From assembly GCA_003184365.1 (NCBI GenBank), contig NKYR01000084.1, forward strand, positions 117,023 to 181,022: DNA of 64,000 nt, read 5' to 3'. The position numbers and the translations under genes were made by a program. Below are positions 24,747-38,136 of this stretch, one piece after another. The notes below the pieces were generated by a model. It was not told the origin of the DNA and made no database searches. It saw only the letters and a program-made list of their open reading frames with translations. Origin of the DNA: Evernia prunastri (Eukaryota > Ascomycota > Lecanoromycetes > Lecanorales > Parmeliaceae). Positions within the stretch are counted from its first letter, which is position 1. Each line of letters starts with the position of its first letter.

Positions 24747-26499
24747 CTTCTCTCAAGGGGTCGCCCAAGGAGTGCGGTCAGGTCCGTCCTGCCAATCTTG
24801 AACGCGATCTAAAGCGTAGGCACCTTTGCCAGAACCGTCTCTCATATCGAAGGCAATGCCGAGCTTTTCAATGAATGGATAGGAGCCCGGGACGCACAGC
24901 AGCCAACATCATCGATGAATTCCCAAGGGTACAAAGAAAGCGTCCAAGGCAGAGTAAATCGCGCCAAAGTTCTCGCTTTGCGCCTACTGATCAACATCTG
25001 CGAGCAGGCTGCGCACGCAATGGTAAGCAAGGCGCGCCTGGTTGGCAACTCGGTCAGAACAGACTGACTTTGCTTTGGTCGCTCGTGATCCCGCATGACG
25101 AGATCGCTGCACAACCGCCACATCTTATGGAAGGGCCGCTGTCGTGCGGTGCGGTACGCGAAGCATTCGGGGATATCACGCGAGTATGTTACAGCGATTT
25201 TGGATCGAAAGGTTCATGGAGCGTAGTAGAAATTTGGGCCTTTGGAAATGTGGTGGTTATGTGCATTCCGTCTGAATTGTTCCAGTTCTCGAACGTCATT
25301 TGGATGTCTCAAACAGGCTTTGCTGGAACACAGCTCAGAGGCAATTGATGGCATGAAGAAACAAACATCTTCGGGGTACAACACTGGACTCGATCGGTGA
25401 CTGCAGCGTGCCTTCCCGTACAACGTTTCCAACACCAACTCACGTGACGACGTGGGCTAGTGATCACTAGCGCAAAATGTGAGGCTGGCTGAATCTTTTC
25501 ATGCCAAGAATGTTGTTTGCTTCACCACCAAGAAACCCCACGGGACTCATGCAAGCGCGAGGACTACATCAGCTGTCTCGATAGCCAAAGACACGGATTC
25601 CTCTCGGCGCTCGGACTTGCTTGCAACGACACTAGCGTGCTCAGGAGCTTCATGACCTCCGTTGTTAAGTGACCTACTCTGTAGATATCCTTGGACCCAA
25701 TTCCTAGAAGCTCTCTTGCGCAATGTCGTGCATGAGAAGGTAGAAATCCCGTCAAAGGCAAGAGAGACCCACACGGGCTGACGTGGCGGGAAAGAAGATC
25801 CAGGGTTCGCGAAGTCGGAGGAAGCCCCTTCAAGGCCCCATTCTGACACCGAACTCCAACTATGTGGACCTCGTTCGAAGTGTGCCCTCATCTGCATGAC
25901 CTTTCGCATCGGAACGATTCATCCGCGCCATAGAGACACACTCTTGCTTCGATGAGGGCGCCACAAACCCACAGCGCACTCCATCATATGTAAACATAAG
26001 AGACATCACAGGTACCCATCTATCGCATATCGGCTTGAGTCATCGGCAGTGCTTATCTTCATGGTTCAACATTTTCCTCTGAACGCCAAATAGGTAGCTC
26101 ACTCCATCGATCGATCATATGCCGTCCGGTAGGGAAGGCAGCGAATCACCGCCCGGTACAGCTCCTCCGCTGCCGACCACAGTGATCCGCCTGCAACTTC
26201 TTATCAAAGATTTGACATCTGCCCGCGCCGTCCCGGCCTGATGATAGCACCCCGTGAAGAAGATTCCAGGATCTGCATCCTTCTGTTTCCAGACCGAAAT
26301 GACAGGTACAACATAGGTAGCGAGGGTAGCCTTCATAGCTAGGGACCGAAGTTCGGGCTACGCAGAGGCCGATTGTTCCCAAAAGAGAAAGGGGAGCCTG
26401 ATTCCGATGCAAGAGCGTTAGTGGTGCAGAGCAAATTGGCCGCGATTGGGGAGTCGGCAGTGGGCAGCTATGGGGATTCAGCTGGGGGTAAATCTGGTG

Positions 26500-26538
26500 G
26501 CGCCCTGCAGGTTCCCCCCGCAGGTCCCCGCAGGGCGC
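26500..26538. repeat. GC-rich inverted repeat
   Basis: Perfect 9-base arms GCGCCCTGC (26500-26508) and GCAGGGCGC (26530-26538) flank a 21-base C-rich loop. It could form a stable hairpin, but no adjacent gene end fits it as a terminator. Confidence 0.55.
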
Positions 26539-26573
26539 TTACCGTCCGAGCGTTCCCGGGAGCCGAACTTGTC

Positions 26574-26647
26574 TTTCTCTCTATCTCTCACTCTCTCACT
26601 CTCCCTCTCTCTCTTTCTCTTTTTCTCTCTAAAGTAAAGTAAAGTAG
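26574..26647. repeat. CT microsatellite followed by AAAGT repeats
   Basis: A run of TCTCTC/CTTTCT units of about 57 bases ends in three copies of AAAGT (26631-26647). The reverse-oriented TACTTTACTTT lies at 26822-26832, so about 175 bases are bracketed by inverted short repeats. Confidence 0.65.
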
Positions 26648-27799
26648 ACATACAATATGCGAAAGCTACCTTAGGTTGCAGAAATCAGAAAGATAGCTGC
26701 AAGCTCAGAGGCCAAGGCTGTAAGGCCTGAAGAGCCAAAGAGCGAGGTATCGGTACGCGGCTCCGCAAATCTAAAAGTTGAATGTAAATTTTGGCTTCGT
26801 AAGCTTTTTTAAGCCTTAAGGTACTTTACTTTATGTAATCCAATCAATGATCAAAGCCTGCACGTTTTGCGCGGCTGGCTCATCCCCGCTTTACTTTTCA
26901 CCAACATTGACATAAAGTACGCATTAAAAGTCAATGCTCCTAGGTATGTACCTACAGTATGTTCGAGATCGACGCCGCTTCCTTTTAGCTACATTCCCGC
27001 ATGATGCATGATGCATGATGCAGGATGCAGAGTACTCTCTACAGTACATCCGTCCCTTTTGAAAAAACGTGGGGTCTGGGACACCCGTGGCAGCCAAGTC
27101 GCGGAGAGAAAAAGGGGCAGGGGTAGTCAAGAGCTGTGACGGTCTCCTTCCAGTCTGTCTGCAAGCCACAGCTTCAAACAGGAGCTGAAAAAGAAAGGAA
27201 GAATTTTTTGTTGGGCTCCCCCTTCCTCAGCTGGGTCGAGCCTGACATTTGACGGCAAAATCGGTCGCATTGAATTATGACTAAATCGGTTGAAGAAGTC
27301 TGAGCCGCCCTAGGTGCGGGTACTGTCGTTTCTGTTTCGGGCGAGCTGCGTGGAGTCCCCCTTCAGTTGGAGGAGGTTCGAGCAGGAATTGGGTCGGTGG
27401 TCGCGTTTTGCTCTGCTCTGCTCGAGAGCTCGTAGTCGGCTCGTGGCTCCATTTTGCTAGGTCAGAGCGAAGGTGAGAAGGGGAAGGCGACATCTTGGGT
27501 CTTTTTCTTTTTTTTTGCAAAGGGCGAACTTGACTTGGACTTGGACATCTCTTCTGACCTAGTCTTTGGCCTGATGTTCAAGGTCAGAAAACTGCGAGAG
27601 AGTGATTGCGACGCGATGCACCTGATCAAGGATGGCTGACTGGGTTGACTGCTGTCTGTAAATAATGATCTATCTAACAAATTATGGTAACAATTTTTGG
27701 CTCAACGTAGAAGGACATGAATGAAATCCGTAAACACAACGCGTTCTCCATAGTGCTGTTCCAATTTTCCATCTACATCTCCTCCACCTGGCGGATAAG

Positions 27800-30700
27800 T
27801 CAACTCTGGTCCGCAATGCACTTCTTTACGGCATCCTCAATGATCTGGCCCAGAATTTTCACCTGATTGAAAGAACAATTAACATCGTCTTCCAACAACC
27901 CGAGTCAGTGAGTAGGAGCAGGAAGAGCAAGCATACCTTTGGCGGCACAACCATAGAGAAATGATCCGCCCCTTCGATGACATGACAATCCACCTCGCCC
28001 CCCACCAGCTCATCCCATCCATTTGGCCCGAACGCCTTTCTCTTGGAATAGAACCACGACTTCATCCCTGTCTCGGGATTCGACATCTCTGTCTGACCCA
28101 TGTTCGCTTCCTCATAATCCTTTGCCGCGGTCGAACCTTCCTCGGCCTTCAGCTTCAATATGTCTTCCTGACCGGCCTCACTCAGACCTTTCTGCGCCCA
28201 TATCAAAGTCGTGTGGCCCGGCCTGTTGGAAGCAGGGAGTGGTTGAGGCGTGTAGAACACAAGTGCTTTGACGGTGCTCACGAGATGCTGTTTCACCAAC
28301 TCGGCCTGCTCCGACCCATCTTGTCCTGCGCGCCTGATCCCCGTGAATAGATTTGCCGACTCGATGAGGTCGACCGACGGCTCCAGCGCATCGGGCATTG
28401 CCTTCGGGACGCGCATGTCAATCAGAATGAGACCGAGGACCTTCTCTCCGGCCTCGAGCAGCTGGCGCGAGACTTCGTACGCGTGAACAGCGCCGGCGGA
28501 CCAGCCCCCTATGATGTAAGGACCTTTTGGTTGGGTCTTTCGTAAGCCCTTGACGTAGAGAGCGCAAACTTCTTCCACGGAGCATTTGTAGTTGAGAGGG
28601 TCGCGCAGGAATGGTGATTCCAGAGCGTAGATCGGGGTGCCGGTTTTCATAGCCGGGAGGTGGATATAGGCTGTGGCAGAGCCGGCGCCATCGGTGACCA
28701 GCATGAGTGGAGTTTCTCTGGAAGAGCGCTTACCACGGATGAGGACAACGTTGCTGATGAGCTCGGAGACATTGGGTTTCGCGGCAGCGACGGCAGCTTT
28801 GGCTTGGGGGGCTTGTTTGGGCTTCTGAATGGGTTTTGGAGTAGGAAGTGCTTTTTCTACTGCAGGCGATGAGTCTCTGGATGAGACTGCTGTTACATCG
28901 TGATCTATTTTCTTGTATGGCTCTGGATCATTGACCATGTTCTCAGTAGATGGGTCGCGTGCTGGGGTTTCCATGACTTTAGCAGGCGAAGCTTCAAATG
29001 AAGGTGTTGGATGTGTTGCTGGTGCTGGTGCCCGTGGAGCTTTTCCAAATTCTTTCGTAATGTCTGCGACTCTAGTATTGTCAGTGAAGAAGCTTGCCGG
29101 AACTTCGAGATCAATTTTCCGCTTCGCGGCGGAAATAATGGCAATACTCATGAGAGAGTCCAGACCCATGTCCGCAAATTCAGTTGATGGTTCCATGTCA
29201 GCCGCATCAAACCCAGTCTCTGCAGCGATGATTGCAAGCAAGCTTTCCGCGATGTCCAGCTCGTCGTCGTTTTCTGTGTTTGGTGTCGATGCAACGATGC
29301 CTGACCCGGTAGAACCTGAGGCGCTGCTTGCGTCGGAATCTTGAACCGACTCTTTCTTGTTGGCCTCAATGGGGATGGCCTGAGAACTTCGTTGGATCGG
29401 CACTGCACCCTTGGGCTGCACTGTCTTCCTTTCGGGTCCTTGGCCACCTTGCCCGAAGAGGATCCTCAGAATCCTCTTTGGCATCTTGTGGAAGAAGAGA
29501 CCGCCGCAGAGTCCAACGAGGTTGTCTCCATCAAACACATAGACGTCTCCAACAACAAGATTCGGCTTCTCACTAGGTTGCATGGAGACGTAAGCAGTAT
29601 AAGTCTTTGTGTCGGAAAGCTCCCCAAAGAGATGGAAAGCTTCAAAACCAGAGCATATGTAGGCGTCATCAGGTGATAATGTGACGTCTCCGTTCAAAGC
29701 GAAACCGGCCAGGTGTACTATAGTGTCGGTCCAGTAAGGATTCTGCGTAAAGGTTCCGAAGTTGGCATTGTGCCCGAGTTTTACGCGTGCAACGGTGTCA
29801 CCGTATCCCGTATTATCCAAATAGACTTCCTCAAGGCCTTGATACTTTGTGTCGTAATCAACAAAGCTCGCGAACAATTTGTAGACGATTGGTCGCTGTA
29901 AGCGATGGCTGAGCCCCGCGAGGGCAGAATTTTCAAGTGTATCCACTCTCTTTTTGACGAGGTGGAGTGAGCGAGAGAACTCCATCTTCCGCTGATCGTT
30001 ATCGCCGAATCGAACATCGCAGCTGCCATGCTCATGGGAAGAAGTATTGTCCTTAGAATTGAACGAGATGTGCACCGACCAGTCAAGACCCGCGGATTTG
30101 ACAGCAATTACCTCGATCATCTGCAGCGGATCGCTCACAGGGACTACAAGAGGGTGGGTAATGTCCATAGTCCAAATTGACATGGGCGGAGCCGCCCCTC
30201 CAGGATTCGCACCCTCGTATAGGTACTTAGCCGCGGTACATGCGATATCGCTGAAGACAGAGGCAGGACAAATCGCAGTTTTGTCTACCAGATGGCCTTG
30301 TATCGCAGCGAACAAATTGGGCTCTGACGTCTGTGAGGAGAAGGTAGCTGATACGCCGTCTTCATTGAATGACTCTTTCTCGACCCACTGAACACAAGTC
30401 GAGCCAAGAGATTTCCGTTCGATTCCCGTAGGCGCAGGGAGCTTAGATGAAGTTTGAGATGCTCCCGGAACTAACAGTTCTTGTTTGTACGGTGACCAAT
30501 AGTTTTTGAGATCGAAGGCATAGGTGGGTAACTCCAGTAGGGTGAGAGAGCAGATGTATTCATGGTGGAAATCGGCCCATGCCACTGGCTGCTTGAAAAG
30601 GTAAGCGCGGGCAACGGCGTTGGATATCGATTTCCAATTCTCTTCGTTTGATCTCAAACTTGGAAGTAATCTTTCTGAAGGAATCTGAAGAGTCGAGCGA

Positions 30701-33700
30701 ACAAGACCCAGGCACACTGGATCCGGGCCGATTTCCATCCAGAGTGTCTGATCGTCCACCAAACCTTTCAATTTGCAAGCATGTAAAGCACCGACAAAAT
30801 TAACTGCCTCCCGGGCTTGCCGCGCAAGATATTTTGGGTTGAAGGTCCCGACATCGCTCACAATGTCGCCAATTAGAGTTGATGCTATGGGGATTTGAGG
30901 CTTCGCAAAAGTGACCCCTGAAGCGTCACTTTCTAAGTCCTTCAAGATGGGGTCGACTTGAGAAGAGTGAAAACCGTATGTCACCTTCAAAAAAGTCGTT
31001 TTAACTTTGCCATTCAACAAATTTTGTAGGCTCTTGAGGTCCTCCAGAGTTCCACTCACGACTGACATCTCTGGAGCATTCATACATGAGATTTCGCAAG
31101 AAGTTAGATCTTGACCGGACCATGCCTCTTCTATGGTATTGACCGATGCGGCAATAGCAAGCATTCCAGAGGCGCCTGGGGTGCATTTCTCCATGATCTT
31201 CAAGGAGCGTTTGCCGACTAGGTACAGTGTGTCGCTCACAGATAACACCCCTGAGACGCAAAGGGCGGCGTATTCTCCAAGGCTGTGTCCAATCACGAGA
31301 TCCGGTTGTACACCCCAGGATCTCCAGAGCTCTGCTAGAGCAAGCTCAACAAAGACTATTGCCAGTTGAATCTGAGCCATGTTATTGGACTCCATATCCG
31401 CGCCGTCATTCGCAATTATATCGACAACGTAAGGAAAGCCTAGGGAGTCGCAGATTTTCTGATATGAGAGAATGTTGTCGCGAAAAGTGGCGGACGTCTC
31501 CAAGAGTTGCTTGCCTGTGCCCGGATAGAGTGAGCCTTGTCCAGTAAAAGCGAATACCACAGGGCTGTGATCGCTTGCGGGCTTGGGCTTGGCTTCGAGC
31601 ATTTGCTCGAGGTCGTCGGCGATGAGTCGGATAAGATCCTTGGACGTTCTTGCAACGTATGAAGATCTAAAGCTGTCGTGCATACGCCGAGCAGTAGTCG
31701 TATACGCTACGTCTGAGATCGCGGCTCCTTCGTCGGACTGTAGGTACAGGAGAAGTCGCTCCTTGTTCGCTTTGAGCGAATAGGGAGTCCGCGCCGAGCA
31801 TGTTACGACGTGGTAACTACGCGGATCCGGGCTTTTCTGCGGTCGCTCCGGGGGATCTTCAAGGACTATGCATGTGTTGCCTCCCTACGCGAGGGTTAGC
31901 ATGGCCGAATTGTCTTTCGTCGATTGAGTTTTGGGGGCTTACGGAAGCATCAAAGTTATTAACCAGAAGCTTCCTCTTTCCGTCGCCCGTGGGGCGCGGT
32001 AGGAATGATGTGTCTCCATCGGCCACTTTGATATTCAACTTGTCCAACCGAGGCAGCTTGGGATTGAGTTTGAACGGCCATCCCGGCTGCGGCGGAATAG
32101 AGTCTGGCTCTCGGAACATCATTAGAGTCTTGATCAGGGAAGTGATTCCAGCCGCCTACATTCAAACACCGTCAGCAAAGCGAGACCAGATCATGCTATT
32201 TCAGGAGGCACAAACAGCTTCACCATGTCCAACATTGGCCTTCACAGCCCCAACAACAAGAGGATATTCTTTTGTGCGCCCTTCTGCAAACACCTCGGAG
32301 ACCGATTGCACTTCCATGAGGTCTCCCCACTGTGTACCTGTGCCATGCATTTCGACATAGCCGATATCAAGAGGGTCTACACCAGCTTCCCGCAAAACTC
32401 GCCTGTATAGCTTACTTTGCGAGCCTGCGTGGGGTTGAGTGATGGAGACAGCTTCTGCAGAATAAGTTCTCGCAGAGCTTCTAATGACTGCTTGAATGTT
32501 GTCGTTGTCGGCAATTGCATCTTCGAGGCGTTTCAATACGACGACGCCAACCGCTTCACCACGACAGTAGCCATCTGCATCGTCGCGAAGCGGCTTGCAA
32601 TTCCCCGTGGGCGACAAGAAACCTCCTCGGCATAGACCCGACCAAAACGCGGTGGCAGCCAGAATCGAACCCCCACCTGCCAACGCAGTGTCGCATTCCC
32701 TAGCGATCAAGGCAGAGCAGGCTAGAGCGACAGAGGAAGTACCTCCAGCACATGCTGCATCTATACTATGTGACGCGCCTCCCCATTTGAAGTGATAGTT
32801 CAATCGACCGGGAGCAAAAGCTCGAGTGATACCAGGGATGTAGTAGATGTCAATTCCTTGGCATTCATTTATAGAACGCCAATCGTCTGTAGTTTGGGCA
32901 ATATAGGTGGCAATACGCTCCGATTTCGTCGAAACACTACCATCCGGAGCGTAGCCAGCCATCTCCATGGCCTCATAGCTTGCCATTAGCAACAGCCTTT
33001 GCAATGGGTCCATTTGTGCGGCTTCACGAGGCGACACATTGAATAGACGATTATCGAAGAGGCCGGGCTCGTCGACGAAGCAGCCATACTGCGTTGAAAG
33101 GCTGTTTTTCAACTCACCATTAGGGTCAAAATGCTCTTCGATGTCGAATCTCGACGAAGGGATCTATGGGAGTATAATTGTAAGCGTAATTAACCACCTA
33201 CTCTCACTCGATAAATGCTTACCTTCTGGTGTAGGTCCTGACCCTTTCGAAGTGATTCCCAAAAATCGTGGACACTGTCACCTCCCGGAAACCTTCCGGA
33301 CATTCCCACTACTGCCACAAGATCGGAGCCGGCGCGTAAATCATGGTCAGACACTGGGGCCTCAGGCTCCGAGATCAGGTTGACGTTAATATACTTCTCG
33401 CGTAAAGCACCCTGCACTAAGCTTGTGTGTGCTGTCGGCCCCAGAACAACCAAGTCTACTGTTCCTATTTTTTCGAGGTCAGAGACGATCGTTTGAACGC
33501 TGTCAGTAAGGCGTAAGAAGTTTTGAGAGATGTCGACAATCATCTCATAGAGCAGAGTGCCAAGGTCAGACGCCACGAACGGCGTGCAAGTGGTCGTGGA
33601 AACAATTCGAATTTTCGAAGTCAAAGAAGCCGTCAACAAAGATGACTCTCCGAGAACTCTCTCCATGTCAAGCATGGGCAAATGCGATGCATGCACGGCG

Positions 33701-34520
33701 GAGAAGGCGAGTAACTTAAGCTTTGGAGCAAGACCAAGCTGAGGGCAATGTTTCCAAAGCTTGTCAAGGGTGGATGGGGGACCAAAGATGGTTGTCCAAG
33801 TGCGAGAGGCAACTCCAATGAAGGCACGATTGTGGACGGGTAAATTCTGGTTCATTAGCGTCATGTGTTACTCTGACACTGGAACGCTTTCATACCTGAG
33901 CTTGATGGAAAAGGTCCAGGGCTGCCTTCGAATCCTCGGGACCTGAACCGACAACGGTATGGCCCCATGGTCCGGGGTTTACTTCAATTTGTTGCGATCG
34001 ACCGCGGATACCCTCCATCATACGAATGGAGATAGCCACTACTTCGAGGCCGAACTTGTGCAAATCTTCAGTATTTCTTGACACTGCGGCTACGGCTGCT
34101 GGAAGAAGACCCGTGCAAAGTCCAAGACTATGCACCACCGTGTCCGCATCCTCGAAACTTCTCGGATTACTCTGCACATACCTAGTAGCGATCAGCACAT
34201 ATACCCGCTCAATCCATAGGTCCTACCAACAGAATGAGATCACCTAGTCTGATGATGGTGATGAGAGCCGTGGCGACGACGTCGTCCGGACAGTCTTGCT
34301 TTGTGTGCTTTTCTGCTAAAGTGACCAAGCTGTCAAAGGAGAAGAATGCGTTGCGTCTGTGATGGCTGAGCTTGGCAACCTCACTCTGAACGACGTCTGT
34401 GGCTTCTCGAAGAAATCTCTGAAGAAGAGGGGCGTTCCTGGATACGCGGGCTAGGCGCCGAATTGCAAGAAGCTTTTCAGATGTTTGATCGCCAAACAAG
34501 AGCAAGATTTGAGAAGTCAT
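27800..34520 (-). CDS. Non-reducing polyketide synthase, SAT-KS-AT-PT-ACP-TE
   Basis: Seven exons (34520-34227, 34171-33896, 33846-33223, 33163-32216, 32155-31943, 31884-27937, 27862-27800) join in frame to 2121 residues. SAT: GLCTG with Cys117 and a late His near 245. KS: Cys536, His671 (HGTGT), His711. AT: GHSLG, Ser986. PT: His1316 and Asp1505, the dehydratase-like cyclisation dyad. One ACP, GLDSL with Ser1695. TE: GWSAG Ser1914, Asp1941, His2093. There is no methyltransferase or reductase domain. In the family, SAT accepts a starter from a partner synthase, KS/AT extend it with malonyl units, PT directs aromatic ring closure and TE releases acid or lactone. The divergent partner at 38.1 kb makes transfer of a reduced starter likely (inference). 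KS residues around Cys536 are DAACAGGTSS rather than the common DTACSSS. The first intron is chosen by frame; its acceptor could differ slightly. Confidence 0.95.
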
Positions 34521-35621
34521 GGTAATTATGATCTGCAGAAGCTCACACGGAAGGATCAATGACCCGTGAGGGCGATGATCAAACCAAGATAGCGACGACC
34601 CCAGAGCAGATGGATCTCGAAGATGCTGAGGCTCGAGGTTGGGGGACGGGAGATATAATAGAAAATTTAGGGATCATCGGTTATAGCACGATCAACTTGA
34701 ATGGTAACGTTATCATTGAAATCGGGCATTCCCACTGCAGATAAGTATCATTGAGAGCGGTAGCCAAAGACGATCGCTTCCTATACTGGTTCACGAACAT
34801 GCATAAGGTAGAGAATGCTGCAAGATGATGTTACAGATAGCAATACGAACATATGGGTATCGTGCCGCCGTACCTCTTACCCTGGCATGGAGTTCACAAT
34901 TTATGTGGTGGTGTGGGATCCCGGTTCGCGGAGTATTTGTTGCACAAGGCAGCAGCTGAATTGCGTGCGAGGCGAAAGACAGGGTAGGTTAGGAGATCGG
35001 GGTGAGGTGATAGGATACCTTAGATGCTTGTATGCGGGATGGATGAATCGCCTTGATAACAGGGCTATGAAAGCGTTGAATGTTGAGGAAGAGAAGGCTT
35101 ACGTGCAGACGGCCAACGATGGGCCATGATCCAATCCCGTTGCTTTGGGTTTAGAAGAGATTTCCAGTTCCTTTTGCGTTTTCCAGGAATCACCGAAACA
35201 ATAGCTTCGCAGAAGCTTGAGGCTTCGCCTTTTGCTTGGAAGGGATAGTGAGGTGGAATGAAAGGAAATCTTATCAAAAGACAGCTAGCACCAGAGCGCA
35301 GTGGTTGATGTGCGAGATTTCAACGCCTATCAATTCCTTCTAGCTGTTGATTTGCTGTGTTATTGATCAGTATGTAGGTAAAGTACCCGTAGGTCGTACA
35401 TAGTACTGTAGAAGTGCGGTGATTAATTTCACCGAGCCCCTCGGATGCTCGGTCGATGCAGCTCTAGCGCGCCTTCCAACCTTTGGGAGTTGGGGACCTT
35501 TGCGCTGCCTGCGGTAAAGTGCGTTCAATGCTAGTCCCACCAGTTCCCCCCCAAAAAGAGAGAGAGTCCAGTGGGTCCAGCTGAGAGTGCGCCATTATCA
35601 ATTTATCATTCGCTGATTCGA

Positions 35622-37534
35622 GTACCTTACCTTAGGTATCCTCACCCTTTAGGCAGTCCTTGCCAGCTTGTCAGTCGCGACTGTGCGACGAGAGATCCCG
35701 AAGAAGATTAAGCACACCAAGGTTTAGGTAAACAGCCACACCCACATCTGTGACTCTATTTAAGGTAAGGTAAGGTAGGTAAGGTACTCTTCTGCCGATG
35801 ACTAGCGACTAGATCTACTTGTCGGTAGTTCTGGCTACGAATCCTCCGATATTTTGACTTGTCCTGGCTGCGCATGTAACGATACGTGCTGGCGATTCCA
35901 GTCTGTCAGCTGCAGTGAGCACGAATAATGATCGGCAGACAGTCAGATTGCCATAAAGTTCAGCTACGCACGAAGGATAACCGGATAGTGAAATCTAATC
36001 GAGAACTAACACTTCTCTCATTCGAAATATGAGCTCAACTGGGGTTTGAACATCCAGCTTCGATTGGACCAACGTCACGATTCTTTCACACTCTCTCCTG
36101 TTATTACGTTACGATATGCAATGAGATTCGAATGTCAATGCATACCAAGGAGCCATCCAGACTAGAGCTCAGATCAGAAAGGACACGAGTGGACCAGGTC
36201 GGGAAATGCTGCAGGGAGTAATGGAATCTATCTAATTAGCTAATCTTGTCACGTTATTACATACTGCTTGTACATAGTACCGAACATGGCCGAAGGGCCG
36301 AGTGACGACTGCACAGTCTGGACCTGAAGTCTATACGGCTAAGGGCATGACCGTTCAATGTAAGAATCACACGATATCCGGCCGATTGGTATCAACTTCA
36401 ATCCGACTGCACCCGATGGGACGATGCCGCCGCACTTACCCAACGTCGAACTTGGGATATGTATAGTACCTACCCCTAATCTACTCCCACCCATAACAAT
36501 GACGTCTTCTACCTCCCGTGCCTGTCTTAGACCTTCTGACTCGGACCATGAACACAGCTTGGCGCCTTGTTAATCACAAGCAAGGTTACATACACTAGAC
36601 CGTGGCTCACAGATCAAGAAGAGGAATGGTAACAGCGTTGGGACCGAAGGGATAAGATATGATGGGACGATTCGGCCGCTCGATTGATATCAGGGTATTT
36701 CGGGTCTAGTAGGGCTGTCGCATGGCTGCATATGAGTGGCAGCGAAACACTATTGCCGCAATTCGTCAAGGTTATGAGTGGGTTGGTCCTCGCGGAGATC
36801 TGACCGAGGCCGATGCAACCATCCAAGTGGTGCGATGCGACAGCTACCCATACAAAATTTTAGCATTTGGCCAATCTGGTCAATTTGAGACAGAAGCTGG
36901 TCCTATCCTGCCCCATGAGAAGTCGTCATTAAGAGTTAGCGCCGAGTTGAGGGACATACACTGGCGCGCGACGCATATGCAGAAGGAAGCACATAGGCCA
37001 GATTAGGCTTAGCTGATATGTAGGCAGATTGGCCCACTCGTATGGACGTTGCTGACCGCTCTGATCATGCAGGTAGTCCGCAATATGGATGCATGGGGTT
37101 GATTGATGTCGTCTTCTCTTGTCCAGGGTCCCTACTTCTGCTTTCGTGATTCTAAGGGATTAGCGATATGGGTAGGCAGGTCATGAAAGCACTAAAGTAA
37201 GGCAGTTGTGATTTCTTTTTCGAACAATGTAAATTCTCACATTTAGTAGCTGGCAGTGCAGAATAAAAGTACGGTACGAGGGTACCTCAGTAGAAATGCA
37301 CCTTCCCGAGTAGTGCCCGCAGTGATGATTACTAAGGTAAGTACCTAAGGTAAGGTGAAAATAAGGTACTCGTACAGTAAAGTAGCACTAACGTACCTTA
37401 CCTAGACTCCGTCGCGCTTGCGACTCAGCAACTTCCCTACCTTACTTCCTTCCAATTGACTTTAGGATATCCAGTGACCACTACTCAATCTTTTCCTCTC
37501 TTTCATCTACCTACCTAAATACCTACCTATCTAT
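35622..37534. repeat. Dispersed GGTAAGGTA / TACCTTACC tracts between the PKS genes
   Basis: Short runs of GGTAAG or CTTACC units at 35622-35640, 35761-35787, 37333-37370, 37392-37404 and 37508-37534, sometimes as inverted pairs (TACCTTACCTTAGGTA). The same kind of tract recurs beyond the HR-PKS 3' end. Confidence 0.7.
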
Positions 37535-38088
37535 CCGTCCTAAGTCCAATTACCCCACGGACTATCATGTTGCAGAGCAGCAGCCGCAATGAAAGGTCTA
37601 CTTGAACCTGTATCCTTCGCTATGCAGCTGTTATCCTCCACCACGTGTCTTACTCCTTCGGCTCAACTTCGGAACGCCTCTAAACTCTAGCGCCAAAGAA
37701 AACCCAACACGACATACCACCGTCCCAGCTTGGATATCGCGCTCCTCAACCGGATCCCAATCATCCGTGCGCCATGACGCCACCCTTCCAAGTCGGCCTC
37801 TGCTCCCACATCTGGGATAGTAATGGCCGAGTAATGCGTTACACTCCCCGCAGGTGGTGCATCAATAGCATGATGGAAATCGAACCCAATGCCCTTTGTA
37901 GGCGAGATCGATTTCGTCGTTTGACCCCCCCGCTTTGGGCTGCCTGTCAAACATAATCATGCCTGCTGAAATCCTCGCTGGTGATCACTACAACATCGCG
38001 ATCTGATTCTGCAAAAGCCGGGCGGAAACAAGATCTTTATCTTTGATCAGGCATTGCAGCGCGATTGATTGTTCAAGTCCGATCCAGC

Positions 38089-38136
38089 CTTTCAACAAGT
38101 CTTTCAACAAGTCTTTCAACGAGCCTTCCAACGGGC
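38089..38136 (+). repeat. Four 12-bp units just before the HR-PKS start
   Basis: CTTTCAACAAGT occurs twice perfectly (38089-38112), then twice with changes (CTTTCAACGAGC, CTTCCAACGGGC). The array ends 9 bases before the ATG at 38146, so it lies in the 5' leader or core promoter. No ATG-initiated upstream frame runs through it. Confidence 0.8.

Larger units (their letters stand above)
22454..27799. other. Long region without a supported gene
   Basis: About 5.3 kb lies between the TFIIB-like gene and the NR-PKS 3' end. It contains a C-rich then G-rich tract, one uncertain 246-codon frame, a CT microsatellite and small inverted repeats (listed separately). Other frames (minus 25547-25909, plus 24875-25348, minus 26115-26412) have no recognisable domain. 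I found no tailoring enzyme fragment (oxidase, methyltransferase, reductase) next to the PKS. Confidence 0.5.

Noticed and set aside
33164..33222. Read-through of NR-PKS introns as separate small genes
   Set aside because: Each exon set closes one frame over canonical GT-AG introns and restores uninterrupted KS motifs, so the locus is one gene rather than several.
36722..37006. 94-codon frame between the PKS genes
   Set aside because: No recognisable domain, no splice partners, and no relation to known tailoring enzymes. Kept only as a note in the promoter region entry.
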